DNA of 11,858 bases from the NCBI GenBank assembly GCA_903889605.1, contig CAISYK010000963.1, positions 1 to 11,858 of the forward strand. Direction: 5' to 3'. This DNA is from an uncultured Bacteroidota bacterium (GTDB lineage Bacteria > Bacteroidota > Bacteroidia > 2-12-FULL-35-15). Under the pieces are notes generated by a model. It was given only the letters and a program-made list of their open reading frames with translations. It was not told the DNA's origin and ran no database searches. Below are positions 1-7,869 of the stretch, one piece after another. Every line of letters starts with the position of its first letter. Positions within the stretch are counted from its first letter, which is position 1. The position numbers were made by a program, and so were the translations under genes.

Positions 1-84
1 GGACTAACGTACGCTGGTGTTGATGCACGCTTGCGATACGACTTTACTGAATTTCTGCCTGTTTTACCTTGCATCTGTTTTTGA
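1..84 (+). CDS. Possible 3' end of an upstream gene, partial
   Basis: Frame 1 is open from the first base to a TGA at 82-84 and encodes 27 residues, including the stretch AGVDARLRYDF. The alternating polar/aromatic pattern and the C-terminal phenylalanine would suit the last strand of an outer-membrane beta-barrel, but the fragment is too short to assign. The other two plus frames close within the first 21 bases. An open minus-strand frame also runs off the left edge from an ATG at 72-74, giving a basic, unrecognisable peptide, so even the strand is uncertain. Confidence 0.25.
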   Translation, partial: GLTYAGVDARLRYDFTEFLPVLPCICF

Positions 85-148
85 TTTTTACTCCGCGAAG
101 GTAGGCTATATCTCGATTTGTTGGTTATTGAGGAAACTCTATTTAAAC

Positions 149-760
149 ATGAAAACAACATCTTATTTTATGGTATTGGCAAGTGTCGCTATTCTTGCTT
201 CCTGCGGTGCTCCATCTCCAACAACTGAAAATCCGGCAGTAGCAGAAGCCAGTACAGCAGCTGCAGCAACTCCTACAATGGCTGTTAATGAGGCTGATTG
301 GGTTGAACAAAATCTTAACCCTATTTCATCATTCATTAACATTTCATTAAAATTACCCAAAAACGTAAAATTGGAAAAAAATGGTAATGGAGGCGTTGAT
401 ATCCGCATAAACGACTTTTATATGATCACTGTAAGTTCAATTGCAGTTAGTAACATTAAAGAAGGTATGGAAAGCGATAAAAGCCTGACAGTTAATAATG
501 CTTCATCGTATATTAATGGTAAAGTATTATTGGAAGAGCCGAACGGTTTTGAATATTCCATGCAGATGAAAAATGAAGAAAACGGCACAAAATACGCACC
601 GGAAGCACATTTTGCATATTATGTTGAAAAAGATGGAGCCGTATATTCTATATTGGATCAACGCCCATTAGATAATTTTTCTGTAACCGGAGCCGCTTAC
701 AGCGAAGACATTGCCAATAAGGTTTACGCTATTATCAAATCTTCTGCAAAAGCAAACTAA
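149..760 (+). CDS. Small lipoprotein of unknown function
   Basis: This encodes 203 residues. The start at 149 is chosen because it gives a textbook lipoprotein signal peptide: MKTTS, a hydrophobic stretch, then the lipobox L16-A17-S18-C19. An upstream in-frame ATG at 17 would add 44 residues that look non-coding. A low-complexity linker rich in Ala, Thr, Pro and Ser follows the cysteine (about residues 20-48). A probable globular domain (about 50-203) with alternating hydrophobic strands comes next; I do not recognise its family. No acidic cluster sits right after the cysteine, so the known Bacteroidota surface-export signal is not evident. Retention on a periplasm-facing membrane leaflet is therefore the more likely inference. 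An AGGAAA stretch at 131-136 lies about 12 bases before the start. The gene ends at its own terminator and appears monocistronic. Confidence 0.8.
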   Translation: MKTTSYFMVLASVAILASCGAPSPTTENPAVAEASTAAAATPTMAVNEADWVEQNLNPISSFINISLKLPKNVKLEKNGNGGVDIRINDFYMITVSSIAVSNIKEGMESDKSLTVNNASSYINGKVLLEEPNGFEYSMQMKNEENGTKYAPEAHFAYYVEKDGAVYSILDQRPLDNFSVTGAAYSEDIANKVYAIIKSSAKAN

Positions 761-787
761 ATAAGAAATTATAATATTAATAAAAAT

Positions 788-815
788 GGCTCCGTATTGT
801 TACGGAGCCTTTTTT
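788..815 (+). terminator. Intrinsic terminator of the lipoprotein gene
   Basis: A perfect 9-bp stem, GGCTCCGTA (788-796) with TACGGAGCC (801-809), closes a TTGT loop. A run of six T follows at 810-815. It begins 27 bases after the stop codon of the lipoprotein gene and has the right polarity for it. Confidence 0.92.
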
Positions 816-1162
816 ATTAAATCTCATTCAATTTGTAAATATAAATTTGTCATGTTTCAGGCATCCTACTTTCATCGGCTTCGTTGTCATTGACGGATTT
901 GATTAAGTACTAAAATAAAGTAACACATCTATGGCGGCCAAGGCAAGAAAAAGTCGATGGAAAATGCAGGACTAAAATTTATTTTCTACTGATATTATAT
1001 TTTTTTACTAAAACTTTAGATGCTTATCCACCTACGTGTTAAGAGCCGCTGATAAATATTGCCGGAAATAAAAAGAATTATGCACTGAGGCTGAGGTTTG
1101 AAAAAATAAAAATGATTTCATTCCAAAATAGTTCGCTTTTAATGATAGTAATTGCAATCTGC
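816..1162. other. Gene-free region between the terminator and recJ
   Basis: This AT-rich stretch lies downstream of both flanking genes, which converge on it. I see no protein-like reading frame, RNA gene or clear terminator for recJ. A tandem CTGAGG CTGAGG duplication occurs at 1085-1096. A 14-codon frame at 931-975 starting MAAKARKSRW has nothing to support it. Confidence 0.6.
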
Positions 1163-2920
1163 TTATTCCATCTTAATATCCTTAACATTCAGCTGAAGAG
1201 AAATTTTCCCATTGTATTCGTTTTCTTCAATAGCATAACATGCACTGAATATTTTTTTTTGCAGCACATCATCAAAATGCTGTGCCTGCGCAAATGCTAT
1301 CGAGGAAAAACTTTCCCTTGGATTTTGACATGCTTGTAAATCCATTTTTAAATGGTTGTTTCCAACAATGCGAACATATCCTTTATCCATTAAACCTTTA
1401 GTTACAAATACAGGCGACATGTTATCGGGGCCAAAAGGTTCAAACTGTTTTAATATTCGAAAAAATTTTGGAGTAATATCATTTAGTTCTAATTCGGCCT
1501 CAATTTCAATTTCCGGAACAAGCATATGCTCTTCAATTGTTGCACTTACGATCTCTTCAAAACGCTGCTGAAAAGCAGAAACATTTTCCAGTTTCAATGT
1601 TAATCCTGCAGCATATTTATGCCCGCCGAATTGTTCAAGCAAATCCGAGCAAGCTTCAATAGCGTTATATACATCAAAATCTTTTACGGAACGTGCCGAG
1701 CCTGTTGCTTTTCCATTTGATTCTGTAAGTACTATTGTAGGACGGTAATATTTTTCTATCAACCGTGATGCTACAATCCCGATTACGCCCTTATGCCATT
1801 CGGAATGAAATAATACAGTTGATTTACGTTCAATCAATTCCGTATTTTCATCAATCATACTTAAAGCATGCTGGGTAATAGTTAAATCAAGTGCTCTGCG
1901 CTCGGTGTTAGTGATATTTATATTTATTCCCGATGTTTTTGCATGATCTTCATTATCCGAAATAAGCAGAGCCACGGCATCTCTGCCTGTCTGAATTCTG
2001 CCTGCTGCATTAATGCGTGGACCTATAGTAAACACTAATTCATTAATTGTAATTTTCTTTTTTATGTTTGCTAAATCTAAAATTGCTTTTATTCCATTGC
2101 GGGGCATTGCGTTTATTCGTTCCAATCCAAAATAACATAGCGTACGATTCTCCCCTGTTATTGGAACAAGATCTGAAGCAATGGAAATAGCTGCTAAATC
2201 AAGATATTCAGTAAGTTCATCAAAAGGAATATTGTTTTTTTGTGCATACGCCTGTACTAATTTGAACCCAATACCGCATCCGCAAAGTTCAGTAAACGGA
2301 TAAGAACAATCGTTTCGCTTGGGGTCTAAAACAGCAGAAGCCTTTGGCAATGTTTCACCAGGCCGGTGATGGTCACAAATTATAAAATCAATATTTCGTT
2401 CATTTGCATAATCTACTTTATCATTGGCTTTTATACCGCAGTCGAGGGCAATGATCAATGTGAAATTATTTTCTTTTGCATAATCAATACCTTTAAAAGA
2501 AATCCCATAACCCTCGGAATAACGATCTGGAATATAATAATCCACCAATAAATTATCCTTATCCAAAACAACATTGGTTTGCTTTTCGGTAGAATTAATA
2601 AAAGGCAGTTTTTTTAAAAATGAATAAACAAGGGAAACTGCTGTTGTTCCATCAACATCATAATCACCATACACTAAAATTTTTTCATTGTTCTTTATGG
2701 CTTTTTCCAGCCGGATAACAGCCTTATCCATATCCTTCATTAAAAAAGGGTCATGCAGATCGCTCAAGGAAGGCCGGAAAAACTTTTTCGCGTCGTCATA
2801 ATTTGTTATGCCGCGCTGTGCCAGCATATTTGCCAATATCTTATCAATATTCAAATCAAAAGCTAACTGATTTACTATCGCTTCATCGGCACATGATTTT
2901 ATACTCCATCGCTTTTCCAT
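1163..2920 (-). CDS. recJ: Single-stranded-DNA-specific exonuclease RecJ
   Basis: This encodes 585 residues, a normal length for RecJ, the 5'-3' single-strand exonuclease of recombination, mismatch and base-excision repair. All family landmarks are visible. The DHH domain has motif I Y84-GDYDVDG-T92, an aspartate at D160 (ALDCG), the name-giving C182-DHH-R186 and D250 (IASDLVP). PRINAAGR lies at 301-308. The DHHA1 domain carries the GGHKYAAG signature at 432-439. A C-terminal OB-fold region follows (about 470-585) and includes FEPFGPDN. The aspartates and histidines bind the Mn/Mg ions used in catalysis. About 17 residues around 107-124 look inserted between the SFL helix and the YYIPDRY motif. 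The start is the first Met, with the expected N-terminal W-I-K pattern (MEKRWSIK). It is cytoplasmic and divergent from the biotin-carrier gene. Confidence 0.96.
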   Translation of the reverse strand: MEKRWSIKSCADEAIVNQLAFDLNIDKILANMLAQRGITNYDDAKKFFRPSLSDLHDPFLMKDMDKAVIRLEKAIKNNEKILVYGDYDVDGTTAVSLVYSFLKKLPFINSTEKQTNVVLDKDNLLVDYYIPDRYSEGYGISFKGIDYAKENNFTLIIALDCGIKANDKVDYANERNIDFIICDHHRPGETLPKASAVLDPKRNDCSYPFTELCGCGIGFKLVQAYAQKNNIPFDELTEYLDLAAISIASDLVPITGENRTLCYFGLERINAMPRNGIKAILDLANIKKKITINELVFTIGPRINAAGRIQTGRDAVALLISDNEDHAKTSGININITNTERRALDLTITQHALSMIDENTELIERKSTVLFHSEWHKGVIGIVASRLIEKYYRPTIVLTESNGKATGSARSVKDFDVYNAIEACSDLLEQFGGHKYAAGLTLKLENVSAFQQRFEEIVSATIEEHMLVPEIEIEAELELNDITPKFFRILKQFEPFGPDNMSPVFVTKGLMDKGYVRIVGNNHLKMDLQACQNPRESFSSIAFAQAQHFDDVLQKKIFSACYAIEENEYNGKISLQLNVKDIKME

Positions 2921-2930
2921 AATTCTTTTG

Positions 2931-2938
2931 TAAATATA
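2931..2938 (-). promoter_or_regulatory. Possible -7 element for recJ
   Basis: On the minus strand this reads TATATTTA, one mismatch (final base) from the Bacteroidota -7 consensus TAnnTTTG, and it ends 10 bases before the recJ ATG. No convincing TTTG -33 element precedes it. If real, the leader would be only a few bases long. Confidence 0.25.
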
Positions 2939-3161
2939 CTACGAATAGTTGCGAATTATGAAGACATAACATAAAAATACTTATCAGCCATTTCTATTGA
3001 GTTCTGTTTTTCGAAGGCCGTATATTATAAAAATTTCCTCATACTTACCTGCGGTCATTTTAATAATTCTGTAATCTATTATTTCTAATTATTTACAGCA
3101 AACAAATTGACTCAGATTTTAAATTTAGCATGAAACATAGTAGTTTTTGCATTAAAAAATT

Positions 3162-3169
3162 TACATTTG
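3162..3169 (+). promoter_or_regulatory. Putative -7 promoter element of the biotin-carrier gene
   Basis: TACATTTG is an exact match to the Bacteroidota -7 consensus TAnnTTTG. It ends four bases before the ATG at 3174, which would put transcription initiation at or next to the start codon. A TTTG at 3146-3149 is only 12 bases upstream, closer than the usual spacing of about 19-20, so the -33 partner is not convincing. Confidence 0.45.
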
Positions 3170-3173
3170 CAAT

Positions 3174-3677
3174 ATGCTAAAAGTAAAGGTAAACAACAAA
3201 AAAGAGCACAAAATAGTGTTTGATAATGCAGCAAGCGGAACTATTGACGGAAAGCCTTTTGCATGGGATATAATTGAAGTAAAACCAGGCAGCTTTCATG
3301 TTATAAAAGATTTCAAATCATATAATGTTGAAGTGATTGAAGTTGATTTTGCGGAAAAAAGTTTTTTTGTTAATGTAAAAGGTAATAACTATCGGCTTAA
3401 AGTAGAAAATAAATTTGACGAGCTGCTGAAAAGTTTAGGTTTTGATAATTTGAACGCCAATAAAGTAAATGAAATAAAAGCTCCGATGCCTGGATTGGTC
3501 ATTGATGTCTGCATTTCAGAAGGTTCTGTTATTAAAAAAGGCGACGCGATAATAGTTCTGGAAGCTATGAAAATGGAAAACATTATCAAATCCACAACCG
3601 ATGGTATAATCAAAAAAATAAATGTGAAGAAAGGTATGGCTGTAGAAAAAAGTCAGGTCCTGATCAGCTTCAATTAA
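3174..3677 (+). CDS. Biotin/lipoyl attachment domain protein (biotin carboxyl carrier subunit)
   Basis: This encodes 167 residues. The C-terminal half (about 98-167) is a biotinyl domain: APMPG at 103-107, the attachment motif E130-AMKM-E135 with K133 as the predicted biotinylated lysine, and the closing pattern of short beta strands (DGIIKKI, GMAVEKSQVLISF). The N-terminal half (about 1-85) is a strand-rich region like that preceding the biotinyl domain in carrier subunits of acyl-CoA carboxylases and biotin-dependent decarboxylases. The carrier shuttles CO2 between the biotin carboxylase and the carboxyltransferase. Neither partner is encoded next to it, so the enzyme it serves (acetyl-, propionyl-CoA carboxylase or a decarboxylase) cannot be told here. 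The motif identifies biotin rather than lipoate. It has no signal peptide and is cytoplasmic. Confidence 0.88.
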   Translation: MLKVKVNNKKEHKIVFDNAASGTIDGKPFAWDIIEVKPGSFHVIKDFKSYNVEVIEVDFAEKSFFVNVKGNNYRLKVENKFDELLKSLGFDNLNANKVNEIKAPMPGLVIDVCISEGSVIKKGDAIIVLEAMKMENIIKSTTDGIIKKINVKKGMAVEKSQVLISFN

Positions 3678-3696
3678 ATGCTTGGGTAATAATGCA

Positions 3697-3710
3697 GACG
3701 GTTTACCGTC
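3697..3710. repeat. Short inverted repeat between biotin carrier and SOD genes
   Basis: GACGGT (3697-3702) and ACCGTC (3705-3710) are perfect inverted copies separated by TT. No T-tract follows, so it is not an intrinsic terminator. It may be a protein-binding palindrome or a weak hairpin in the 172-bp gap ahead of the dismutase gene. Confidence 0.4.
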
Positions 3711-3849
3711 GTCAGACTATATCAACTGAACTCGTTATGCGCAGAAGTTAATAATGTTAGTATAAGCAGCAAGATTTTTCTTCATTATCATTAATACGGA
3801 AACCATTCTATAATCAAGCAAATGCGTTAACATTTAATTTATCCATAAA

Positions 3850-4614
3850 ATGAAAAGCGACAATTCACGCAGAAGTTTTTTGAAAAAATCTGCTGTACTT
3901 ACTATAGGCACTATTGTTTCCTCATCTATTGTAAACAATGCATTTGCTTCTCCAACACTGATTAATAAAGAATCCGCAATTCCTGAAGGCGAAAAATTCA
4001 CACTTCCAATTTTGCCTTATAATTATGATGCTTTGGAGCCGCATATTGATAAATTAACAATGGAAATTCATCACAGCAAACACCATCAGGCTTACGTCAA
4101 TAATTTGAATAAAGCCTTAGAAACTGCTGATGCCAGCCTGCTTGGAGGATCCTTTTCTTTCGAAAATATTTTTGATAAAGCAGCGAAATTACCTGCATCC
4201 ATACGAAACAATGCTGGTGGGCATTACAATCACTCCTTGTTTTGGATATTAATGAAACCCAATTCCGGCGGACAGCCGAAAGGTAAATTAGCTGAGGCTA
4301 TCAATACTTCGTTTGGATCGTTTGATGAATTTAAAAAACAGTTTACAGATGTTTCAATGAAAATTTTTGGGTCGGGCTGGGCTTGGTTAGTTGTCACTAA
4401 TGGCAAATTAGCTATCACATCAACACCGAATCAGGATAATCCGGTAATGAAGCTGGACAGCATTGTAGTAAAAGGAACTCCCATAATTACACTGGATGTA
4501 TGGGAACATGCTTATTATTTAAAAAATCAAAACCGCAGGGCAGAATATATTGCATCATGGTGGAACGTTCTCAATTGGGAGGCTGTTGAATCTCTTTTTG
4601 CAGCTGCCAAATAA
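3850..4614 (+). CDS. Superoxide dismutase, Fe/Mn family, Tat-exported
   Basis: This encodes 254 residues. The first 33 or so form a twin-arginine signal: S6-RRSFLK-K13, a hydrophobic stretch and an A31-F-A33 cleavage site. The mature part is a complete Fe/Mn dismutase converting superoxide to oxygen and hydrogen peroxide. By alignment to E. coli SodA the metal ligands are H74 (MEIHHSKHHQ), H128 (GGHYNHSLFW), D216 and H220 (DVWEHAYY). Glycine at 124 in GGHYNH and glutamine at 195 in TPNQDNP match the Mn-type outer-sphere pattern, although Bacteroidota enzymes can be cambialistic, so metal choice is inferred. The Tat signal implies export of a folded, metal-loaded enzyme to the periplasm, unlike the usual cytosolic form. 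No sodA/sodB symbol is given because this is an exported paralogue type. It stands alone, with 172 bp upstream. Confidence 0.95.
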   Translation: MKSDNSRRSFLKKSAVLTIGTIVSSSIVNNAFASPTLINKESAIPEGEKFTLPILPYNYDALEPHIDKLTMEIHHSKHHQAYVNNLNKALETADASLLGGSFSFENIFDKAAKLPASIRNNAGGHYNHSLFWILMKPNSGGQPKGKLAEAINTSFGSFDEFKKQFTDVSMKIFGSGWAWLVVTNGKLAITSTPNQDNPVMKLDSIVVKGTPIITLDVWEHAYYLKNQNRRAEYIASWWNVLNWEAVESLFAAAK

Positions 4615-4706
4615 ATCATTAATAAATTTTTACTGTTTTAGTTTAAAGTGCAGATAATATTGATGAAAAATCATTACCGAATTCATAACTCTTCATTGTC
4701 AATGCC

Positions 4707-4793
4707 GCGTTAGGGATTGAAGCGGAAATCCTTTTGCTCTTGCAAAAGATTGAAGTGTAAAGCCCGACCTTTCTTTTTTAAGAAAGGGAACGC
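4707..4793 (+). ncRNA. Structured repeat/RNA element resembling Bacteroidota Flavo-1
   Basis: A compact fold can be drawn by hand. GCGTT (4707-4711) pairs with AACGC (4789-4793), and GGG (4713-4715) with CCC (4763-4765). A perfect 7-bp hairpin, CTTTTGC/GCAAAAG (4731-4737 with 4742-4748, loop TCTT), and a perfect 8-bp hairpin, CCTTTCTT/AAGAAAGG (4768-4775 with 4780-4787, loop TTTT), lie inside. Two near-copies of ATTGAAGYGKAAA flank the first hairpin. From memory, sequences of this form (GCGTTAGGGATTGAAGCGG, then AAGCCCGACC) recur between genes in many Bacteroidota genomes and resemble the Flavo-1 RNA motif; this was not searched. The strand follows the form I recall. It lies 92 bp after the dismutase stop, between two convergent genes. 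Confidence 0.6.
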
Positions 4794-4930
4794 CCAAATG
4801 AAACTGCGATAACTCAATTATTAATATTGGATTTATCGAACCTGCACCTTGCATAGTAAGCCTTTGCATCAATTCATAATCGGCAGATATTTTTCAAGAA
4901 TCAAATTCAAAATGCATATCCGCCGAAAAA

Positions 4931-7711
4931 TCAAATCTCAAACAGCCATGAAGTATAAATCATTCTGCCGATAGTAGGTGAACCATATGCTTCTCTGCGC
5001 TTTTCATCAAGCAAATTGGAAGCCCCTAAACGAAAAGAAGAATGTATTTTCGGAAATTCATAGCTGAATTGTAAATCTACAATCCTGTAACTATGGATTA
5101 GGCCGTCGCCAAAGGTGCTCTGCCATTGATATGAATCTACCCACTGCAGATTGGCAGAAAAACCAAGGTCTTTATAAATTTTTCTTCCCTTAAGGCCAAC
5201 ATTTATTTTGTGCTTGGGCGTGTTGAATCCTGGAATAATTGCATCGCTTAATTTGCTGGTATTTAAATCAGAATAGGTATAATTTAAAGTTACGGTATAA
5301 TTTTGCTTAAGATAATAAGCAAGTCCAATTACACCGCCGAAGCTGGTCACTTGTTCCTTCGCATTAATAGGTATTTGGTATAATTGATACGATCCTGCTA
5401 ATATCGCATCCAGACCGCTTTCCTGTCCTGCGGCTGCGTTTCCTTTTGGCCTTACTACACGGGTTTCACCGATAAAATTATGATAAACACTATAATAAAC
5501 AGCAGCATCAGCATATACTTTGTTTGTAATAATTCCCCTATAGCCAAGCTCTATTGTTTTCACCTGTTCGGGCTGAATGGGCTTTAAAACAGTAGTTTTC
5601 AGAATGGCCCCGTCTATTGCATATGTAGAATTATAAAGATTATTAAAAGCCTGCACCGACTCTAAAGTATAGAGATTATCAGCACCTTCGAGGTTGCCCA
5701 TTAATATTATCGGGCCAATATCAAGCAGCAGGAACTGATTCTGCAGTGTAGGAGCTCGGAAAGCTGACTGAGCCGACAGCCTGAAAGTATGCTCTTTGTG
5801 AGTATAAACAGCAGAAATCCTTGGAGAGCTTTGTGCATTGTAATTCTTGTTTTTATCCAGACGTATCGACCCAGTAAGTGTCAGTTTATTATTCTCATTA
5901 CTGAAAACTTTTTTGCTTGCCTGAACAAAACCGCCTATTTCATAGGTTGAAAGATTTAGGTATTCTCCATTTGGATTATCTTTCCCATCTGCCAATGTAT
6001 CTGCTGGATTGATAAGCGTATCACGGAAAATAGTACCGTAAGATTTTGGATTGTATAACCTGACAGATTCACCGGCAATAACATCTGCGAAAGAGAAGTT
6101 GAAATTATACTGCCCTTCAAAATGAGTAAGAGTAGATTGATCAACAAATTTTGATCCCGATGACAAATGCGGATCTTTTATACTGTTGTTTTTCACTGAA
6201 TCAAATGCCGCTGTACCCGGCTTATACCACGCAGTGTTCGCTGAATTATTGGATTGTGAGGCCGCTGAATCAACCATCCAGCTTTGTAAATCATTCTGGA
6301 AAGTATTTGTGTAATCTGATAAAGAAGTAAAGTAGCTGCTCAGGTAATTAGAAATATAATTAGGAACACCGGCTTTCGAGATATTTATTCCTGTAAAAAC
6401 GATATCGTAAGAGTCTCCTGCATTTTCGATTGTTTTATATGCTTTCAGAGAAAAACGACGGCCCGTAAGCTCAATTTTATGCTGATGGAAGCGGATATTA
6501 TTTATGCTGTAGCGGTTAGAACCTTGGTAAACAGCAGTACCTTGTCCAAACTTATAAATATAGGATAGTTTTAAACTGTCATTGAATTTATAATGAACTT
6601 CTGCGCCAACCTTAAGGCTTTTGGTTTTATTATCAGATAAAGCTGATTCCATATAACCGGGTGCATTTATGGTTTTTTTTCCCAAGCCCCTGAAACCTTC
6701 CTGGTTAAAGTCAAGCCAGTCGTTAATCTTTGTAAATGTTTCAGCTTTAACAGGATCGCTGCTGTATTTGAGCCCTCTTACAATAGCGCTGAGATCTTGT
6801 GTTGTAGAAATACCTCCGTAGTTATTGGCAACGGGATCTGATGCCGTCCAATCATCGGCACGTATGAAAGACCCGGTAGCTTTCACTGCCCATTTCTTAT
6901 TTTTTCCAAACGACTCAGCATATCTCAGCTGGCCTTCCGCAAGATTATTGGTTCCTCCTTTAAGCTGAACGCTTGTTCCAGGAAAGTCGTAAGGGTTTTT
7001 GGTCGACATACTCACCACACCCTGAAATGCATTAGGTCCATATAATGCAGAAGCCGCGCCTGTTATAATTTCAACGCTCTGCAGGTCAATATCGCTCGCA
7101 CCTACAAGGTTTCCGACAGGGAAATTGAGGCCTGGAGCCTGGTTATCAATTCCGTCAATAAACTGTACTATCCTAACGGGAGCGGTACTGTTAAACCCCC
7201 TCATGTTAACAACCTTAAAACCCATGCTGGACTGATTAATATCCACACCTTTTAGATTTCCCATCCCTTCATAAAAATCGCCTGAAGCAACTTCTTTTAT
7301 CTCCCTTGAATTCATTTTTTGAATAGATGCCGAGGATTCCCTGATAGTTTCGCTTATTCGAGAGCCGGTTACAACTATTTCTTTGCCAAAAACAACAGCA
7401 GGTTCAAGAACAATATTTATTGAGGATTCGCCTTTCTTTACGGCTATTTCCTGTATGCTGTATCCCACGTATGAAACCTGGATAATTGTTTCCTTATTAC
7501 TAGATGAATCAATTGTTAATTCATAGCGGCCATTAATATCCGTAGTAACTCCATTTGTTGTCCCTTTAACTAAAATACTGGCAAAAGCAAGCGGCTGCTT
7601 CGTGTTTTTATCTGTAAGCCTGCCGGAAATTTTTTGCTGCTGAGCATAGGAGATATTTGCTGCCGAAAAAAGAATTAAAAATAGAGAGATTATGCTGTAA
7701 ATTTTTCTCAT
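4931..7711 (-). CDS. TonB-dependent outer-membrane receptor with CarboxypepD-regulatory-like N-terminal domain
   Basis: This encodes 926 residues. A signal peptide (1-23, ending SYA before QQQ) is followed by a carboxypeptidase-regulatory-like beta-sandwich (about 28-103, ISGRLTDKNTKQPLAFASI through DINGRYEL), the usual N-terminal extension of Bacteroidota receptors. The plug domain (about 110-238) shows EIVVTGSR, VNMRGFNS, QFIDGIDN and the strongly typical VEIITGAASALYGPNAFQGVV. The remainder is the beta-barrel, with FRLSAQSAFRAPTLQNQ and a late EQVKTIELGYRG segment. It ends SWLFEI rather than in a terminal aromatic. Such receptors import ligands across the outer membrane using TonB/ExbB/ExbD energy. 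There is no adjacent SusD-like lipoprotein, so a SusCD glycan system is not supported, and the ligand is unknown. It lies 158 bp downstream of the secreted hydrolase on the same strand and may be co-transcribed. Confidence 0.95.
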   Translation of the reverse strand: MRKIYSIISLFLILFSAANISYAQQQKISGRLTDKNTKQPLAFASILVKGTTNGVTTDINGRYELTIDSSSNKETIIQVSYVGYSIQEIAVKKGESSINIVLEPAVVFGKEIVVTGSRISETIRESSASIQKMNSREIKEVASGDFYEGMGNLKGVDINQSSMGFKVVNMRGFNSTAPVRIVQFIDGIDNQAPGLNFPVGNLVGASDIDLQSVEIITGAASALYGPNAFQGVVSMSTKNPYDFPGTSVQLKGGTNNLAEGQLRYAESFGKNKKWAVKATGSFIRADDWTASDPVANNYGGISTTQDLSAIVRGLKYSSDPVKAETFTKINDWLDFNQEGFRGLGKKTINAPGYMESALSDNKTKSLKVGAEVHYKFNDSLKLSYIYKFGQGTAVYQGSNRYSINNIRFHQHKIELTGRRFSLKAYKTIENAGDSYDIVFTGINISKAGVPNYISNYLSSYFTSLSDYTNTFQNDLQSWMVDSAASQSNNSANTAWYKPGTAAFDSVKNNSIKDPHLSSGSKFVDQSTLTHFEGQYNFNFSFADVIAGESVRLYNPKSYGTIFRDTLINPADTLADGKDNPNGEYLNLSTYEIGGFVQASKKVFSNENNKLTLTGSIRLDKNKNYNAQSSPRISAVYTHKEHTFRLSAQSAFRAPTLQNQFLLLDIGPIILMGNLEGADNLYTLESVQAFNNLYNSTYAIDGAILKTTVLKPIQPEQVKTIELGYRGIITNKVYADAAVYYSVYHNFIGETRVVRPKGNAAAGQESGLDAILAGSYQLYQIPINAKEQVTSFGGVIGLAYYLKQNYTVTLNYTYSDLNTSKLSDAIIPGFNTPKHKINVGLKGRKIYKDLGFSANLQWVDSYQWQSTFGDGLIHSYRIVDLQFSYEFPKIHSSFRLGASNLLDEKRREAYGSPTIGRMIYTSWLFEI

Positions 7712-7734
7712 TTGGTTATTGAGTTATTTGGTTA
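7711..7734. repeat. 8-bp direct repeat at the receptor start
   Basis: TTTGGTTA occurs at 7711-7718 and again at 7727-7734, a 16-bp period. It abuts and overlaps the first base of the TonB receptor start codon. It could affect translation initiation or bind a regulator, but short AT-rich repeats arise easily by chance. Confidence 0.3.
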
Positions 7735-7869
7735 ATAATTATACTATTTGATCAGCAAAACAACTTGACTTCATAATACTTGCGCTAATCACAGATCTGC
7801 TCCGCAAGATCTTAAAATTTAAATTGCTTTTATTGCATACAGAACTTTAAACTTTTTAACTTTTCTGCT

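Noticed and set aside
17..148. N-terminal extension of the lipoprotein from an ATG at 17
   Set aside because: The extra 44 residues look like translated spacer and would bury the signal peptide and lipobox that follow the ATG at 149.
931..975. Tiny basic peptide MAAKARKSRW... in the gap before recJ
   Set aside because: It has only 14 codons, no promoter or conserved feature, and is readily explained by chance.
1112..1571. Plus-strand frames opposite the 3' part of recJ
   Set aside because: They are antisense shadows of a gene with all RecJ motifs; their translations have no domain-like pattern.
4931..7711. SusC-type glycan importer
   Set aside because: No SusD-like lipoprotein or glycoside hydrolase is adjacent, and at 926 residues the receptor fits a general TonB-dependent receptor better.
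7793..7812. Imperfect hairpin AGATCTGC / GCAAGATCT between hydrolase and receptor as a terminator
   Set aside because: The stem has a bulge and no T-tract follows in the minus-strand direction, so it would not stop transcription from the hydrolase.
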